A DNA stretch of 64,000 nt from contig NZ_CP134398.1 in assembly GCF_002968335.2 (NCBI RefSeq), positions 682,001 through 746,000 of the forward strand, given 5' to 3'. Of this stretch, positions 36,570 to 45,288 are shown piece after piece; within the stretch, counting starts at the first letter, position 1, and every line of letters begins with the position of its first letter. Origin of the DNA: Mycobacterium sp. ITM-2016-00316 (GTDB lineage Bacteria > Actinomycetota > Actinomycetes > Mycobacteriales > Mycobacteriaceae). A model generated the notes under the pieces. It worked only from the letters and a program-made list of their open reading frames with translations, had not been told where the DNA came from and did not search any database. A program made the translations under genes and the position numbers.

Positions 36570-37311
36570 CGCGGGAACCGGTCGCGCCGGTGACCTGGTC
36601 ACGCGGGCGCACCACGATGAGATCCAGGTCGACGTGCGCAGGCCGGCTCGCGACGAATCCGATGACCTCGGCGATGTCCTCGGCCACCAGTGGTTCCACC
36701 CCGGCGTACACCTTCTCGGCGCGCTCGGCATCCCCGTCGAACCGGTTCAGCGAGAAGTCGGTCTTGACCATTCCCGGCGCCACCTCGGTGAGCCGCACCG
36801 GCTTGCCGAACAGCTCGCTGCGCAGTGTGCGGTGCAGGACACCCTGGGCGTGCTTGGCCGTGGTGTAGCCAGAACCGTTGTCGTAGGTCTCCAGTGCGGC
36901 GATCGAGGTGACGGTGACGATGAGTCCGTCACCGGAGTCGATCAGCTTGGGCAGCAGCGCTTTCGTCACGTGCAGGGTGCCCAGCACGTTGGACTCCCAC
37001 ATCCAACGCCAGTTCTCGATGTCGGCGTCGGCCACCGACTCCAGCCCGCGTGCGCCGCCGGCGTTGTTGACGAGCACATCCACCCGGTCCAGGCGCTCGG
37101 CCAGCGCCGCCACCGCGGCCGGATCGGTGACGTCCGCCACAATTGCGGTGCCGTCGATCTCGGCGGCCAGCGCCTCGATGGGGCCGGGCCGTCGTGCCAC
37201 GCAGATCACGTGAAATCCCTGTGCAGCAAGCGTTTTGGCGGTTGCTGCACCGATTCCGGCACTGGCTCCGGTGACTACCGCGACGCGGCGCCGATCTGTT
37301 GAGGTCGTCAT
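36553..37311 (-). CDS. Short-chain dehydrogenase/reductase (Rv0484c-like)
   Basis: 252 residues. Classical SDR: cofactor motif [34 protein letters not shown], catalytic serine in TVTSIAAL and YxxxK as YTTAKHA. Substrate unknown. The ATG at 37311 is 7 nt from a TAGGGT -10, preferable to an in-frame start eight codons upstream. Confidence 0.92.
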   Translation of the reverse strand: MTTSTDRRRVAVVTGASAGIGAATAKTLAAQGFHVICVARRPGPIEALAAEIDGTAIVADVTDPAAVAALAERLDRVDVLVNNAGGARGLESVADADIENWRWMWESNVLGTLHVTKALLPKLIDSGDGLIVTVTSIAALETYDNGSGYTTAKHAQGVLHRTLRSELFGKPVRLTEVAPGMVKTDFSLNRFDGDAERAEKVYAGVEPLVAEDIAEVIGFVASRPAHVDLDLIVVRPRDQVTGATGSRVNRRG

Positions 37312-37318
37312 GGTGACA

Positions 37319-37324
37319 ACCCTA
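37319..37324 (-). promoter_or_regulatory. -10 element TAGGGT for the SDR gene
   Basis: On the minus strand TAGGGT ends 7 nt before the ATG at 37311, consistent with leaderless transcription. Confidence 0.45.
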
Positions 37325-37366
37325 ATCCCGGGCATCTGACCTTCGCGCGAGCGCCGGCGGGCGTGC

Positions 37367-37372
37367 TACGTT
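37367..37372 (+). promoter_or_regulatory. -10 element TACGTT for the polycysteine leader ORF
   Basis: TACGTT ends 6 nt before the GTG at 37379, so transcription should start at the leader ORF itself. Confidence 0.55.
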
Positions 37373-37378
37373 GACGGC

Positions 37379-37456
37379 GTGTTCTCGATGAGTCAGGCGA
37401 GCGTTCTCGCCGCGCGGTGTGCGTGTTGTTGTTGCGCACCCGCCGCGCCCTGCTGA
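37379..37456 (+). CDS. Leaderless polycysteine leader peptide upstream of the ROK regulator and mshA
   Basis: A 25-residue ORF beginning GTG TTC TCG ATG and ending in ARCACCCCAPAAPC then TGA. It has six cysteines, four of them consecutive (TGT TGT TGT TGC) plus two flanking. It sits directly behind a TANNNT -10 with the 6-nt spacing of leaderless mRNAs and 78 nt before the ROK regulator gene. Polycysteine leaderless small ORFs are described in mycobacteria as cysteine-responsive attenuators: ribosomes stall on the cysteine codons when cysteinyl-tRNA is scarce and change the folding of the downstream RNA. The target here, mycothiol synthesis, consumes cysteine. Function is inferred; the ORF and promoter are seen directly. 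Confidence 0.75.
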   Translation: MFSMSQASVLAARCACCCCAPAAPC

Positions 37457-37478
37457 CCCCGAGGACCATTTCGTCCCG

Positions 37479-37532
37479 CTGAGTCGCCGGTGTGGCAGAA
37501 GCCCACCCACCCCGACTCAGACCAGAGGACTC
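37479..37532 (+). promoter_or_regulatory. Candidate attenuator stem with competing GACTC arms before the ROK gene
   Basis: CTGAGTCG (37479-37486) pairs perfectly with CGACTCAG (37513-37520), extended by GGTG/CACC. A second GACTC at 37528-37532 overlaps the AGAGGA ribosome-binding site and could pair with the same GAGTC, hiding the site. Such mutually exclusive pairing fits attenuation by the upstream leader ORF; no U-run follows, so translational control is more likely than termination. Confidence 0.45.
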
Positions 37533-37534
37533 CC

Positions 37535-38827
37535 ATGACCACCATCGCTGCCCCTCCCGCCGCCGCTCGTCAGACCCCGGCCGCGCACGCCAAGCGCGCC
37601 CTGTTGGCCCGGCACCAGATCGTCGCGCCGTCGCTGAAGGTGGCCGATGCGGCGGCCGCATCGGTGTTCGGTGCCGTCCGTCAGCGCGGCCCGATCGCCC
37701 GTGACGCCATCGCGCGCGTCACCGGGCTGAGCATCGCCACGGTGAACCGCCAGGTCACCGCCCTGCTCGAGGTCGGAGTTTTGCGTGAACGCGCGGATCT
37801 CGCGGTGTCCGGGGCCATCGGTCGCCCGCGCGTCCCCGTCGAGGTCAACCATGAGCCGTTCCTGACTCTGGGCCTGCACATCGGCGCCAAGACCACCAGC
37901 ATCGTGGCCACCGATCTGTTCGGACGGACCCTCGACGTCGTCGAGACCCCGACCCCGCGCGGTCCCCAAGGCGCCGCGCTGGCAGCACTGGCCGGCAGTG
38001 CCCGCCGCTACCTGAGCCGATGGCACCGCCGCCGCCCACTGTGGGTGGGTGTCGCCGCCGGTGGCGTCGTGGACAGCACCTCCGGCTACCTGGACCATGC
38101 CCGGTTGGGCTGGACGCAAGCGCCGGTCGGCCCGGTGTTGGCCGAGACGCTGGGACTGCCGGTGTCGGTGGCCTCGCACGTCGACGCCATGGCCGGCGCC
38201 GAGTTGTTGCTCGGCGGGCGTCGTCCGGGCGCGCAGGCCGGTACCAGCCTCTATGTCTACGCCCGCGAGACGGTTGGCTACGCGCTGTCCATCGGCGGCC
38301 GCGTGCACTCGCCATCGAGCGGTCCAGGCACCATCGCCGCGCTGCCGGCGAGTTCCGAGTTGCTCGGTGGCACAGGTAAATTGGAGTCGACAGTGAGCGA
38401 CGAAGCGGTGCTGAACGCGGCCCGCGACCAGCGCATCGTGCCGGCCGAGGGCCCCGCGTCGACGCTGCCTGCGGTGCTGCGCGCCGCCCGCGGCGGCCAT
38501 GAGGGCGCCCACGCGCTGCTGGCCGAACGGGCCAGGGTGCTCGGTGAGGCGGTGGCGCTGCTGCGCGACATGCTCAACCCCGACGATCTGGTGGTCGGCG
38601 GTCAGGCCTTCACCGAGTACCCGGAGGGAATGGAGTCGCTCGAGCGCGCGTTCGCGGCGCGGACCGTGCTGGGACCCCGCGATATCCGGGTGACCGCGTT
38701 CGGGAACCGGGTGCAGGAAGCGGGTGCCGGTGTGGTGTCGCTCGGCGGTCTCTACGCCGATCCGATCGCCGCCATGCGCCGCGCCCAGCTGCGCCGCGGC
38801 GAAGTGGGTGTGCTGGGCGCATCCTGA
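37535..38827 (+). CDS. ROK family transcriptional regulator (Rv0485-like)
   Basis: 430 residues. An N-terminal winged helix-turn-helix ([43 protein letters not shown], about residues 47-89) joined to a ROK sugar-kinase-like domain starting [19 protein letters not shown]. The zinc-binding CxCGxxGC of active ROK kinases is absent. Rv0485 is reported to regulate PE/PPE genes in M. tuberculosis; here the position before mshA suggests a joint transcript. ATG at 37535 has AGAGGA five bases upstream. Confidence 0.88.
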   Translation: MTTIAAPPAAARQTPAAHAKRALLARHQIVAPSLKVADAAAASVFGAVRQRGPIARDAIARVTGLSIATVNRQVTALLEVGVLRERADLAVSGAIGRPRVPVEVNHEPFLTLGLHIGAKTTSIVATDLFGRTLDVVETPTPRGPQGAALAALAGSARRYLSRWHRRRPLWVGVAAGGVVDSTSGYLDHARLGWTQAPVGPVLAETLGLPVSVASHVDAMAGAELLLGGRRPGAQAGTSLYVYARETVGYALSIGGRVHSPSSGPGTIAALPASSELLGGTGKLESTVSDEAVLNAARDQRIVPAEGPASTLPAVLRAARGGHEGAHALLAERARVLGEAVALLRDMLNPDDLVVGGQAFTEYPEGMESLERAFAARTVLGPRDIRVTAFGNRVQEAGAGVVSLGGLYADPIAAMRRAQLRRGEVGVLGAS

Positions 38828-38871
38828 TACCTCGGGTGTGGTCAGCTCGGCGCAGGTGTAGACATGTCATT

Positions 38872-40194
38872 GTGCGCGCCGTCCCAGAAACGCCCGGACT
38901 GAAGGACACTGCCCGTCGCGTTGCGGTGCTCTCGGTGCACACCTCGCCGCTGGCCCAACCCGGAACCGGTGATGCCGGCGGCATGAACGTCTACGTGCTG
39001 CAGACCGCGCTGGAGTTGGCCCGCCGTGGTGTCGAGGTCGAGATCTTCACCCGGGCCACCTCGTCGGCGGATGCGCCACTGGTCCAGGTCGCGCCCGGAG
39101 TGCTGGTGCGCAACGTGGTGGCAGGCCCGTTCGAGGGGCTCGACAAGAACGATCTGCCCACCCAGCTGTGCGCGTTCACCGCGGGCGTCCTGCGCGCCGA
39201 GGCCACCCACGAGCCCGGCTACTACGACATCGTGCATTCGCACTACTGGCTGTCCGGGCAGGTCGGATGGCTGGCCGCCGACCGCTGGGCGGTGCCGCTG
39301 GTGCACACCGCGCACACCCTTGCCGCGGTGAAGAACGCCGCGCTCGCCGAGGGTGACGCCCCGGAGCCCGCGCTGCGCGCGGTCGGCGAGCAGCAGGTGG
39401 TCGACGAGGCCGACCGGCTGATCGTGAACACCGAAATCGAAGCGCAGCAGCTGGTTTCGCTGCACAATGCGGACCGCCGGCATATCGACGTGGTGCATCC
39501 CGGGGTGGACCTGCGGGTTTTCACACCGGGGGACAAGCAGGCCGCGCGGGCGGCGCTGGGGCTGAGCGCGGATGCCAGGATCGTGGCCTTCGTCGGGCGT
39601 ATCCAGCCGCTCAAGGCACCCGACGTGTTGCTGCGCGCAGCCGCCCGGCTGCCCAGCGTGCAGGTGGTCATCGCAGGCGGACCTTCCGGCAACGGCCTCG
39701 CGACGCCCGACAACCTTGTTCGGCTCGCCGCCGAACTGGGTATCACCGACCGCGTGACATTCATTCCACCGCAGTCCAGGGATGCCCTGGTCCAGGTGTA
39801 CCGGGCCGCCGATATCGTCGCGGTCCCGAGCTACAACGAGTCGTTCGGTCTCGTCGCGGTCGAGGCCCAGGCCTGCGGCACCCCGGTGGTGGCCGCGTCG
39901 GTCGGTGGTCTGCCGGTCGCCGTGCGCGACGGGGTGAGCGGCACCCTGGTCGACGGGCACGATGCCGGGGACTGGTCGCAGGCGCTCGGTGCGCTTTTCG
40001 AGCGTGGCCCCGAGACGATGGGTGCCGCCGCCGTGGCGCACGCCGCGACGTTCTCCTGGGCGCACACCGTGGATGCGCTGCTGGACAGCTACACCCACGC
40101 CATCACCGACTACCTCGCGCGGCATCCCCGCCGTGAACCCGCCGGGCGTCGCAACGGTAGGCGGTTCGCGCTGCGCAGGGGAGTGCGGGCGTGA
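38872..40194 (+). CDS. mshA: D-inositol-3-phosphate glycosyltransferase MshA
   Basis: 440 residues. GT4 family: N-terminal [47 protein letters not shown], the UDP-sugar binding [14 protein letters not shown] and the EX7E-type [23 protein letters not shown]. It transfers GlcNAc from UDP-GlcNAc to inositol-3-phosphate, the first step of mycothiol synthesis. GTG at 38872 gives the family-like start. It lies 44 nt after the ROK gene and overlaps the following YbjN gene by four bases (GTGA). Confidence 0.96.
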   Translation: MRAVPETPGLKDTARRVAVLSVHTSPLAQPGTGDAGGMNVYVLQTALELARRGVEVEIFTRATSSADAPLVQVAPGVLVRNVVAGPFEGLDKNDLPTQLCAFTAGVLRAEATHEPGYYDIVHSHYWLSGQVGWLAADRWAVPLVHTAHTLAAVKNAALAEGDAPEPALRAVGEQQVVDEADRLIVNTEIEAQQLVSLHNADRRHIDVVHPGVDLRVFTPGDKQAARAALGLSADARIVAFVGRIQPLKAPDVLLRAAARLPSVQVVIAGGPSGNGLATPDNLVRLAAELGITDRVTFIPPQSRDALVQVYRAADIVAVPSYNESFGLVAVEAQACGTPVVAASVGGLPVAVRDGVSGTLVDGHDAGDWSQALGALFERGPETMGAAAVAHAATFSWAHTVDALLDSYTHAITDYLARHPRREPAGRRNGRRFALRRGVRA

Positions 40195-40699
40195 GCAATA
40201 CGGTCCAGGCCATCATCGAGAAGACGCTGCAGGCCAACGAACTGAGTACGAGCACCACAAGGGTGCCCACGGCGGGCTGCCCGGCATCGTGGTGGCGCTG
40301 CCGGGCGAGCGCAGGCTCAAGACCAACACCATCCTGAGCATCGGCGAGCACTCGGTGCGGGTGGAGGCCTTCGTCTGCCGCCGCCCCGATGAGAACTTCG
40401 AAGCCGTCTACAAGTTCCTGCTCAAGCGCAACCGCAGGCTCTACGGGGTGGCCTACACGCTGGACAATCTCGGCGATATCTACCTGGTCGGCTGGATGTC
40501 GAACAGTTCGGTCGACGCCGATGAGCTCGACCGGATCCTCGGACAGGTGCTCGAAGCCGTCGACTCCGACTTCAACACGTTGTTGGAGTTGGGTTTTCGC
40601 TCGTCCATCCAGAAGGAATGGGAGTGGCGGGTGGCAAGGGGTGAGTCGCTGAAGAACTTGCAGGCCTTTGCACATCTCATCGACGACCAGCCTTCGTGA
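40191..40699 (+). pseudogene. YbjN domain protein (Rv0487-like), single-base frameshift
   Basis: The GTG at 40191 overlaps the mshA stop and reads [17 protein letters not shown] for 18 codons, then loses the frame. From about 40244 the homologous sequence continues in another frame as YEHHKGAHGGLPGIVVALPGERRLKTNTILSIGEHSVRVEAFVCRRPDE and on to the normal end IDDQPS. One base is missing in CTGAGTACGAG, most likely a G of CTGGAG. With it restored the protein has 169 residues. YbjN proteins have a type III secretion chaperone-like fold and unknown function. Constant linkage to mshA suggests a related role. Confidence 0.82.
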
Positions 40700-40712
40700 C
40701 AGAATGCCAGCC

Positions 40713-41453
40713 ATGGCGAATCTGATCCTGCTGCGTCACGGCGAGAGCACGTGGAACGAGAAGAACCTGTTCACCGGTTGGGTAGATGTCGATCTCACCG
40801 ACAAGGGCCGGGCCCAGGCGATCCGCGGTGGCGAACTGCTCGCCGAGCAAGGCGTGCTGCCCGATGTGCTGTACACCTCGCTGCTGCGCCGGGCGATCGT
40901 CACCGCGAACCTGGCGCTGGAGGCCGCCGACCGACTGTGGATCCCGGTGCACCGGGACTGGCGCCTCAACGAGCGCCATTACGGCGCCCTGCAGGGCCTG
41001 GACAAGGCCGCCACCAAAGAGAAGTACGGTGACGAGCAGTTCATGGCCTGGCGCCGCAGCTATGACACCCCGCCGCCGCCCATCGAGAAGGGCAGCGAGT
41101 TCAGTCAGGACACCGACCCGCGCTATGCCGATATCGACGGCGGCCCGCTGACCGAATGCCTCGCCGATGTGGTGGCCCGGTTCGTTCCCTACTTCGAGCA
41201 GACCATCGTCCCCGATCTCAAGGCCGGTAAGACGGTGCTCATCGCCGCGCACGGCAACTCGCTGCGCGCCCTGGTGAAGTACCTGGACGGCATGTCGGAC
41301 GACGACATTGTCAGCCTGAACATCCCGACCGGTATCCCGCTGCTCTACGAACTGGACGACGACCTCAAGCCGGTGGTGGCCGGCGGCCGGTACCTGGACC
41401 CCGAGGCCGCAGCCGCGGGAGCCGCCGCCGTGGCCGCCCAGGGCGCCAAGTAA
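40713..41453 (+). CDS. gpmA: 2,3-bisphosphoglycerate-dependent phosphoglycerate mutase
   Basis: 246 residues. Phosphohistidine motif [15 protein letters not shown] near the start, [17 protein letters not shown], and second histidine in [14 protein letters not shown]. It interconverts 3- and 2-phosphoglycerate in glycolysis and gluconeogenesis. ATG at 40713 gives the family start; an ATG three codons upstream is possible. It follows the YbjN gene by 13 nt. The alanine-rich tail is typical of mycobacterial Gpm1. Confidence 0.96.
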   Translation: MANLILLRHGESTWNEKNLFTGWVDVDLTDKGRAQAIRGGELLAEQGVLPDVLYTSLLRRAIVTANLALEAADRLWIPVHRDWRLNERHYGALQGLDKAATKEKYGDEQFMAWRRSYDTPPPPIEKGSEFSQDTDPRYADIDGGPLTECLADVVARFVPYFEQTIVPDLKAGKTVLIAAHGNSLRALVKYLDGMSDDDIVSLNIPTGIPLLYELDDDLKPVVAGGRYLDPEAAAAGAAAVAAQGAK

Positions 41454-41463
41454 GCCAACAGCA

Positions 41464-41553
41464 AGTGAACGCGAGTAAACGGTGACCGAACTCCTGTCTT
41501 TGTTCGTGTGACTTGTCCCGGTTTGGCCGCACGCTGCTGGGATGACGTTCACC
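41464..41553. promoter_or_regulatory. PHO-box-like repeats upstream of senX3
   Basis: AGTGAAC (41464-41470), AGTAAAC (41474-41480) and GGTGACC (41481-41487) are near-repeats of the reverse complement of GTTCACC, and a perfect GTTCACC lies at 41547-41553 just before the -10. GTTCACC repeats are the half-site of actinobacterial PhoP/RegX3-type regulators. Binding is inferred. Confidence 0.4.
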
Positions 41554-41560
41554 CGATGCG

Positions 41561-41566
41561 TACGCT
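41561..41566 (+). promoter_or_regulatory. -10 element TACGCT for senX3
   Basis: TACGCT ends 6 nt before the GTG at 41573, consistent with leaderless senX3 mRNA. Confidence 0.5.
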
Positions 41567-41572
41567 TTTCGC

Positions 41573-42745
41573 GTGAGTGTCGGTTCCGCGTTGCTGTTGG
41601 CGGCAGCGTTGGCATTGCTTGCGCTGGGGGGCGGCGTGGCAGCGGGGATGGTCGTGTCCTCGCGACTTGCCGAACGCCGGGCCCGCCTGCTGGCCGAGCA
41701 GGGCCGCGGAATCACCATCTCCCAGATGCTCAGTCATATCGCGGCGATGTCACCCATGGGGATCGTGGTGGTCGACGCCTTCCGCGACGTGGTCTACATG
41801 AACGACCAGGCCGCCGAACTGGGTCTGGTGCGTGACCGGCTGCTCGACGATCGTGCCTGGCAGGCGGTGCAGCGGTGCCTGTCCACCGGCGCCGACGTCG
41901 ATATCGATCTGTCGCCGCGCAAGAAGCAGAAGTCGGGCCGCTCGGGTCTTTCGGTGCGCGGCCATGTGCGGCTGCTGGTCGAGGAGGACCACCAGTTCGC
42001 GGTCGTGTTTGTCGGAGATCAGTCCGAGCAGGCGCGGATGGAAGCGACCCGCCGCGATTTCGTCGCCAATGTCAGCCATGAGCTGAAGACGCCGGTCGGT
42101 GCCATGGGTGTGCTGGCCGAGGCGCTACTGGCCTCCACCGATGACCCCGACAACGTCCGCCGGTTCGGCGAGAAGATGGTGGTCGAATCGAATCGGCTGG
42201 CCAGCATGGTCGGCGAGCTGATCGAGTTGTCCCGGCTCCAAGGCGCCGAACCGCTGCCCCAGCTGGACAGCGTCGATGTCGACACCGTGGTCGCCGAAGC
42301 GTTGTCGCGCTACAAGGTGGCCGCCGACAACGCCGATATCGCGATCACCACCGACGCCCCGACCGGTTACCGGGTGCTCGGCGATGAGCGGCTGCTCGTG
42401 ACCGCCATCGCGAACCTGGTGTCCAACGCCATCGCGTACTCGCCGGACGGGTCGCCGGTGTCGATCAGCAGGCGCCGGCGCGGCAACGATATCGAGATCG
42501 CGGTGACCGACCGCGGAATCGGCATCGCACGGGCCGATCAGGAGCGGGTGTTCGAGCGGTTCTTCCGGGTCGACAAGGCCCGCTCGCGTGCCACCGGCGG
42601 TACCGGGCTCGGCCTGGCCATCGTCAAGCACGTGGCCGCCAATCACAACGGATCCATCCGGTTGTGGAGTCAGCCGGGTACCGGCTCGACGTTCACCCTT
42701 GCCATACCGGCCATCCCAGACGACCGATCGGTTGACGATGATTGA
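41573..42745 (+). CDS. senX3: Sensor histidine kinase SenX3
   Basis: 390 residues. One N-terminal membrane segment ([24 protein letters not shown]), a PAS-like sensor region ([25 protein letters not shown]), phosphoacceptor histidine in [14 protein letters not shown] (about residue 167), N-box [13 protein letters not shown] and G-boxes [10 protein letters not shown] and [14 protein letters not shown]. With RegX3 it controls the phosphate-starvation response. Only 18 nt separate it from regX3; the MIRU repeats present there in M. tuberculosis are absent. Confidence 0.96.
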   Translation: MSVGSALLLAAALALLALGGGVAAGMVVSSRLAERRARLLAEQGRGITISQMLSHIAAMSPMGIVVVDAFRDVVYMNDQAAELGLVRDRLLDDRAWQAVQRCLSTGADVDIDLSPRKKQKSGRSGLSVRGHVRLLVEEDHQFAVVFVGDQSEQARMEATRRDFVANVSHELKTPVGAMGVLAEALLASTDDPDNVRRFGEKMVVESNRLASMVGELIELSRLQGAEPLPQLDSVDVDTVVAEALSRYKVAADNADIAITTDAPTGYRVLGDERLLVTAIANLVSNAIAYSPDGSPVSISRRRRGNDIEIAVTDRGIGIARADQERVFERFFRVDKARSRATGGTGLGLAIVKHVAANHNGSIRLWSQPGTGSTFTLAIPAIPDDRSVDDD

Positions 42746-42763
42746 GAGAGGACCGTGCCACCC

Positions 42764-43450
42764 ATGACGAGTGTGCTGATCGTTGAGGACGAGGAGTCCC
42801 TGGCCGACCCGCTGGCGTTCCTGCTGCGTAAGGAGGGGTTCGAGGCCACCGTTGTCGGGGACGGCCCGTCCGCGCTGGCCGAATTCGAGCGGGCCGGTGC
42901 CGATATCGTGCTGCTGGACCTGATGTTGCCCGGGATGAGCGGTACCGATGTCTGCAAGCAGTTGCGGTCACGGTCGAGTGTGCCGGTCATTATGGTCACC
43001 GCCCGCGACAGCGAGATCGACAAGGTGGTCGGGCTGGAGCTCGGCGCCGACGACTATGTGACCAAGCCGTATTCGGCACGTGAGCTGATCGCCCGGATCC
43101 GGGCGGTGTTGCGGCGCGGCGCCGACAGCGAAGATGTCGGTGTCGCGGACGGTGTGCTGGAGGCCGGCCCGGTGCGGATGGATGTGGAACGGCATGTGGT
43201 GAGCGTCAATGGCGAGCCGATCACCTTGCCGCTCAAGGAGTTCGACCTGTTGGAGTACCTGATGCGCAACAGCGGCCGGGTGCTGACCCGCGGTCAGTTG
43301 ATCGACCGGGTGTGGGGCGCGGATTATGTCGGGGACACCAAGACCCTCGATGTGCACGTCAAACGGCTGCGCTCGAAGATCGAAGCCGATCCGGCCAACC
43401 CGGTGCACCTGGTGACGGTGCGGGGGCTGGGCTACAAGCTCGAGGGCTGA
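42764..43450 (+). CDS. regX3: Response regulator RegX3
   Basis: 228 residues, OmpR/PhoB class. Receiver domain with acidic pocket VEDEES, phospho-acceptor Asp in LLDLMLPG (about residue 52), Thr in MVTAR and Lys in VTKPYSARELIARI, then a winged-helix DNA-binding domain from VNGEPITLPLKEFDLLEYLM to VHLVTVRGLGYKLEG. Activated by SenX3 under phosphate limitation. The ATG at 42764 was preferred to a GTG three codons upstream; GAGAGAGG lies upstream. Confidence 0.96.
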   Translation: MTSVLIVEDEESLADPLAFLLRKEGFEATVVGDGPSALAEFERAGADIVLLDLMLPGMSGTDVCKQLRSRSSVPVIMVTARDSEIDKVVGLELGADDYVTKPYSARELIARIRAVLRRGADSEDVGVADGVLEAGPVRMDVERHVVSVNGEPITLPLKEFDLLEYLMRNSGRVLTRGQLIDRVWGADYVGDTKTLDVHVKRLRSKIEADPANPVHLVTVRGLGYKLEG

Positions 43451-43453
43451 GTC

Positions 43454-43480
43454 CCCACAGATAGTGAATCCTGTTGTGGG
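43454..43480. terminator. Possible bidirectional terminator between regX3 and the Rv0495c-like gene
   Basis: CCCACA and TGTGGG form a 6-bp inverted repeat with a 15-nt loop in the 33-nt convergent gap. Weak stem and no U-run, so only a candidate. Confidence 0.3.
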
Positions 43481-43483
43481 CGG

Positions 43484-44272
43484 CTACTCCGCGGCGCGGG
43501 TGGCCGGGTGCACGGCGATCAGGCCGAGTTGGCCGCGGCGTTTACACATGGCCGCCAATTCGGCGTAGGCCTTGTCACCGAGCAGCGCAGTGAGCTCGGG
43601 CCGGTAGGACTGCCAGACCGGCCGTTCACCCACATGGGCGGCGGGGTCGCCGGTGCAGTACCAGTGCAGGTCGAGACCGCCCTCGCCCCAGCCGCGCCGG
43701 TCGTACTCGGTGATCACGGTCTGGAGCACATCGGAACCGTCCGGGCGGGTCACCCAGTCCTGGGTCCGGCGGATCGGCAGCTGCCAGCAGACCTCGGGTT
43801 TCATGGTCAGCGGTTCGACCCCGAGCTTGAGCGCCTTGGAGTGCAGTGCGCATCCGATACCGCCCGGGAATCCGGGCCGGTTCTGGAAGATGCAGGCGCC
43901 CTTGTACTTGCGGGTGCGCAGGTTGGGCTTGCCGTCGTACTCGTCCTCTTCCAGATAGCCCTTGCGGCCCAGACCCTTGGACCGGAACTGCCAGTCCTCG
44001 TCGGTCAGCGTCTTGACGGCGTCGTCGAGCAGGGCCCGATCGTCGTCGTCGGACAGGAACGCGCCGTGCGAGCAGCAGCCGTCATCGGGGCGTCCTTCGA
44101 CGGTGCCCTGGCATGCGGGTGTGCCGAACACACAGGTCCATCTGGACAGCAGCCACGTCATGTCCGCCTTGATCAGGTGCTTGGGGTCCTCCGGGTCGTA
44201 GAACTCCACCCACTCGCGGGCGAAGTCCAATTCGACCTCGCCACCGATACCGCCGACATGTGATGTCCCCAC
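43484..44272 (-). CDS. Cysteine-rich conserved protein (Rv0495c-like)
   Basis: 262 residues with at least nine cysteines in clustered positions: [50 protein letters not shown] and [11 protein letters not shown]. Such spacing resembles the YkgJ/DUF3109-type zinc or iron-sulfur cluster proteins, but I am not sure of the family. No enzyme activity is known. Present in the same place, divergent from ppx, in M. tuberculosis. GTG at 44272 is 8 nt from a TACCGT -10 and gives a sensible N-terminus. Confidence 0.8.
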   Translation of the reverse strand: MGTSHVGGIGGEVELDFAREWVEFYDPEDPKHLIKADMTWLLSRWTCVFGTPACQGTVEGRPDDGCCSHGAFLSDDDDRALLDDAVKTLTDEDWQFRSKGLGRKGYLEEDEYDGKPNLRTRKYKGACIFQNRPGFPGGIGCALHSKALKLGVEPLTMKPEVCWQLPIRRTQDWVTRPDGSDVLQTVITEYDRRGWGEGGLDLHWYCTGDPAAHVGERPVWQSYRPELTALLGDKAYAELAAMCKRRGQLGLIAVHPATRAAE

Positions 44273-44280
44273 AGTTGTCA

Positions 44281-44299
44281 ACGGTAAACCCACTAACGT
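44281..44299. promoter_or_regulatory. Divergent -10 elements for the Rv0495c-like gene and ppx
   Basis: TACCGT on the minus strand (44286 to 44281) lies 8 nt from the GTG at 44272. TAACGT on the plus strand (44294-44299) lies 7 nt from the GTG at 44307. Both fit leaderless transcription; the elements are adjacent but do not overlap. Confidence 0.45.
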
Positions 44300-44306
44300 G
44301 GGTCGC

Positions 44307-45288
44307 GTGCGATTGGGCGTGCTGGATGTGGGCAGCAATACGGTGCATTTGTTGGTTGTCGATGCGCGCCGTGGCGGCCATCCGACCCCGATGAGTTCCA
44401 CCAAGGCCGCGCTGCGCTTGGCCGAGGCCATCGAACTCGAGCGGAAAGCTGACCCGCAAGGGTTCGGACGCGCTGGTCGCCACCGTCGATGAATTCGCGA
44501 AGATCGCGACCAGTTCGGGGTGCGCGGAGATGATGGCCTTCGCGACCTCTGCGGTGCGCGACGCCAAGAACTCCGAGGCGGTGCTGGCCCGGGTGAAGGC
44601 CGAGACCGGGGTCGCGCTGCGGGTCCTCAGCGGTGTCGACGAATCCCGGCTCACCTTCCTCGCGGTGCGCCGCTGGTACGGCTGGAGTGCCGGGCGCATC
44701 ATCAACATCGATATCGGCGGCGGTTCACTGGAGCTCTCCAGCGGTGTCGACGAGGAGCCGGAGGTCGCAATGTCGCTACCGCTGGGCGCCGGCCGGATGA
44801 CCAGGGAATGGTTGTCCGAGGATCCGCCGGGTCGCCGCCGGGTGGCGATGCTGCGGGACTGGCTGTCCACCGAGTTGTCCGAGGCGGGCGCGGTGATGCA
44901 GGCTGCGGGCACACCGGACCTGGCGGTCGCCACCTCGAAGACGTTCCGTTCGCTGGCCCGGCTCACCGGTGCGGCGCCCTCGGGTGCAGGCCCGAGGGTC
45001 AAGCGGACGCTGACCGCAGCCGGCCTACGGCAGCTCATCGCGTTCATCTCTAGGATGACTACGGCCGACAGAGCAGAGCTGGAAGGGGTGAGTGCCGAAC
45101 GGGCGCCACAGATCGTGGCGGGCGCATTGGTAGCTGAGGCGAGCATGCGGGCGCTGGGTGTCGAAACGGTACAGATCTGTCCCTGGGCATTGCGGGAGGG
45201 ACTGATTCTGCGGAAACTCGACAGTGAAGCGGACGGAACCGCCCTGGTCGAGACCACCCCAGCCACTCCCAAGGGCAACACACGATGA
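44307..45288 (+). pseudogene. ppx: Exopolyphosphatase/Ppx-GppA phosphatase (Rv0496-like), single-base frameshift
   Basis: The actin-like ATPase-fold start [19 protein letters not shown] and [12 protein letters not shown] are intact from the GTG. Near 44439-44443 the frame changes and [25 protein letters not shown] continues in the next frame, followed by [14 protein letters not shown], the phosphate-binding NIDIGGGSLELSSG and the normal C-terminus. One extra base in CTCGAGCGG (or two missing) explains it; removing one gives 326 residues with the same spacing as M. tuberculosis Ppx1. The enzyme releases phosphate from polyphosphate or acts on guanosine penta-phosphate. The stop overlaps the next start by four bases. 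Confidence 0.85.

Noticed and set aside
42746-42763. Search for MIRU-type repeats between senX3 and regX3
   Set aside because: Only 18 nt with a ribosome-binding site are present.
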